From: Hyphomicrobiaceae bacterium
GTDB lineage: Bacteria > Pseudomonadota > Alphaproteobacteria > Rhizobiales > Hyphomicrobiaceae
Length of the DNA stretch: 64,000 nucleotides
NCBI GenBank assembly: GCA_022844275.1
Contig: JALHMB010000003.1
Location: 434,001-498,000, forward strand
Direction of reading: 5' to 3'
In this document: positions 63,584 through 64,000 of the stretch, one piece after another
How the letters are laid out: every line of letters starts with the position of its first letter
Position numbering within the stretch: position 1 is the first letter of the stretch
Position numbers and translations under genes: made by a program
Notes under the pieces: model-generated
Database searches by the model: none
What the model was told of the DNA's origin: nothing
Seen by the model: only the letters and a program-made list of their open reading frames with translations

Positions 63584-64000
63584 ATGACCAAGATCGACTA
63601 CGAGGCCGAATACAACAACCGCCGTCGCGTGCCCGAGCACGAAGCCATCGCCGCCCGCTGGGCCGCAGCCTCCGCTGCATGGCGCGGTGAAGCCGACCTC
63701 CTCGCCGATCAGCCCTATGGGCCGGGCGAGCGCCAGCGCTATGATCTCTTTCGCGCCCGGGGTGCGGCGAATGCGCCGCTCGTCGTCTACATCCACGGCG
63801 GTTACTGGCAGCGCGGCGACCGCAAGGCGCAGAGCTTCATCGCGAAGGCGTTGAATGCGCGCGGCGTCGACGTCGCGCTCGCTTCCTACTCGCTCGCACC
63901 CGCCGTCAGCGTCGCTGCAATCATCGACGAGCTGCGTCAGTGTCTGAAGACACTCTATGCGCGCACGAAGAAGCGCCCCGTCGTCATCGGGCATTCGGCC
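63584..64000 (+). CDS. Alpha/beta hydrolase, kynurenine formamidase-like (3' end beyond the window)
   Basis: The first 139 codons are present, still open at the window end. MTKIDYEAEYNNRRRVPEHEAIAARWA is followed by VVYIHGGYWQRGDRKAQSFIAKAL (oxyanion H-G-G-Y-W motif of arylformamidase/esterase HSL-type enzymes). The sequence stops within the nucleophile elbow VIGHSA. Hydrolysis of an aryl formamide or a related ester is inferred. It is divergent from the methyltransferase gene. Confidence 0.85.
   Translation, partial: MTKIDYEAEYNNRRRVPEHEAIAARWAAASAAWRGEADLLADQPYGPGERQRYDLFRARGAANAPLVVYIHGGYWQRGDRKAQSFIAKALNARGVDVALASYSLAPAVSVAAIIDELRQCLKTLYARTKKRPVVIGHSA

Overview
The window looks like a chromosomal stretch of an alphaproteobacterium of the order Hyphomicrobiales (Rhizobiales). 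The reasons are a high G+C content (low sixties percent by eye), the gene order miaB-phoH-ybeY-corC, an HWE-type histidine kinase, a phasin, a DUF6111-type small membrane protein beside cca, and several Bug/TctC and TRAP uptake systems. The genus cannot be fixed from the sequence. No rRNA, prophage, transposase or CRISPR array was seen.

Layout. 1-12 kb is mostly housekeeping: the 3' end of a phytase-like esterase gene, a decayed metallo-hydrolase beside tRNA-Pro(CGG), rpmB (L28), a Sel1-repeat/ThiE-like pair, the miaB-phoH-ybeY-corC-nudix-DUF6111-cca run, a haloacid dehalogenase, and a YeeE/YedE sulfur-transport pair (the second half frameshifted). The YeeE/YedE promoter carries a perfect FNR/FixK box next to a BigR/SqrR-like palindrome. 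12-16 kb is dnaE. 16-27 kb is a transport block: tripartite tricarboxylate transporter (tctB-A-C), an SsuABC/TauABC-type ABC importer, a TRAP transporter (dctP-Q-M) and an MFS permease, with an FkbM methyltransferase among them. 27-35 kb holds a DUF3300 protein with a tail-spike-chaperone-like C-terminus, two sensor kinases, and small VOC, DoxX-like and secreted proteins. uvrA follows at 35-38 kb.

38-46 kb is the most accessory-looking part. It contains a lower-G+C SIR2-like gene, fosX flanked by inverted copies of a dispersed palindromic repeat, a second VOC protein, four paralogous NTF2/SnoaL-like genes with a GNAT acetyltransferase among them, an SDR that lacks the catalytic Tyr and Lys, and a pentapeptide-repeat gene. 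46-64 kb returns to metabolism and envelope functions: a TcuA-like flavoprotein, an SDR, an FkbM/discoidin-like fusion, leuCD, an MlaC-like protein, a polysaccharide deacetylase, an AhpD-like protein, a DsbA-like thioredoxin, PilZ (plus a broken PilZ), an M29 aminopeptidase, a phasin, a coiled-coil secreted protein, a YdhR-like protein, a GST, a methyltransferase and a truncated alpha/beta hydrolase.

Dispersed palindromes recur. One family of about 75-80 bp with three hairpins has four copies at 34.25, 39.7, 40.3 and 45.2 kb. A second CCCTCTCCCC-type hairpin occurs after dnaE and also in frame inside the dnaE coding sequence. There are also short tandem repeats between tctA and tctC and near 61.1 kb.
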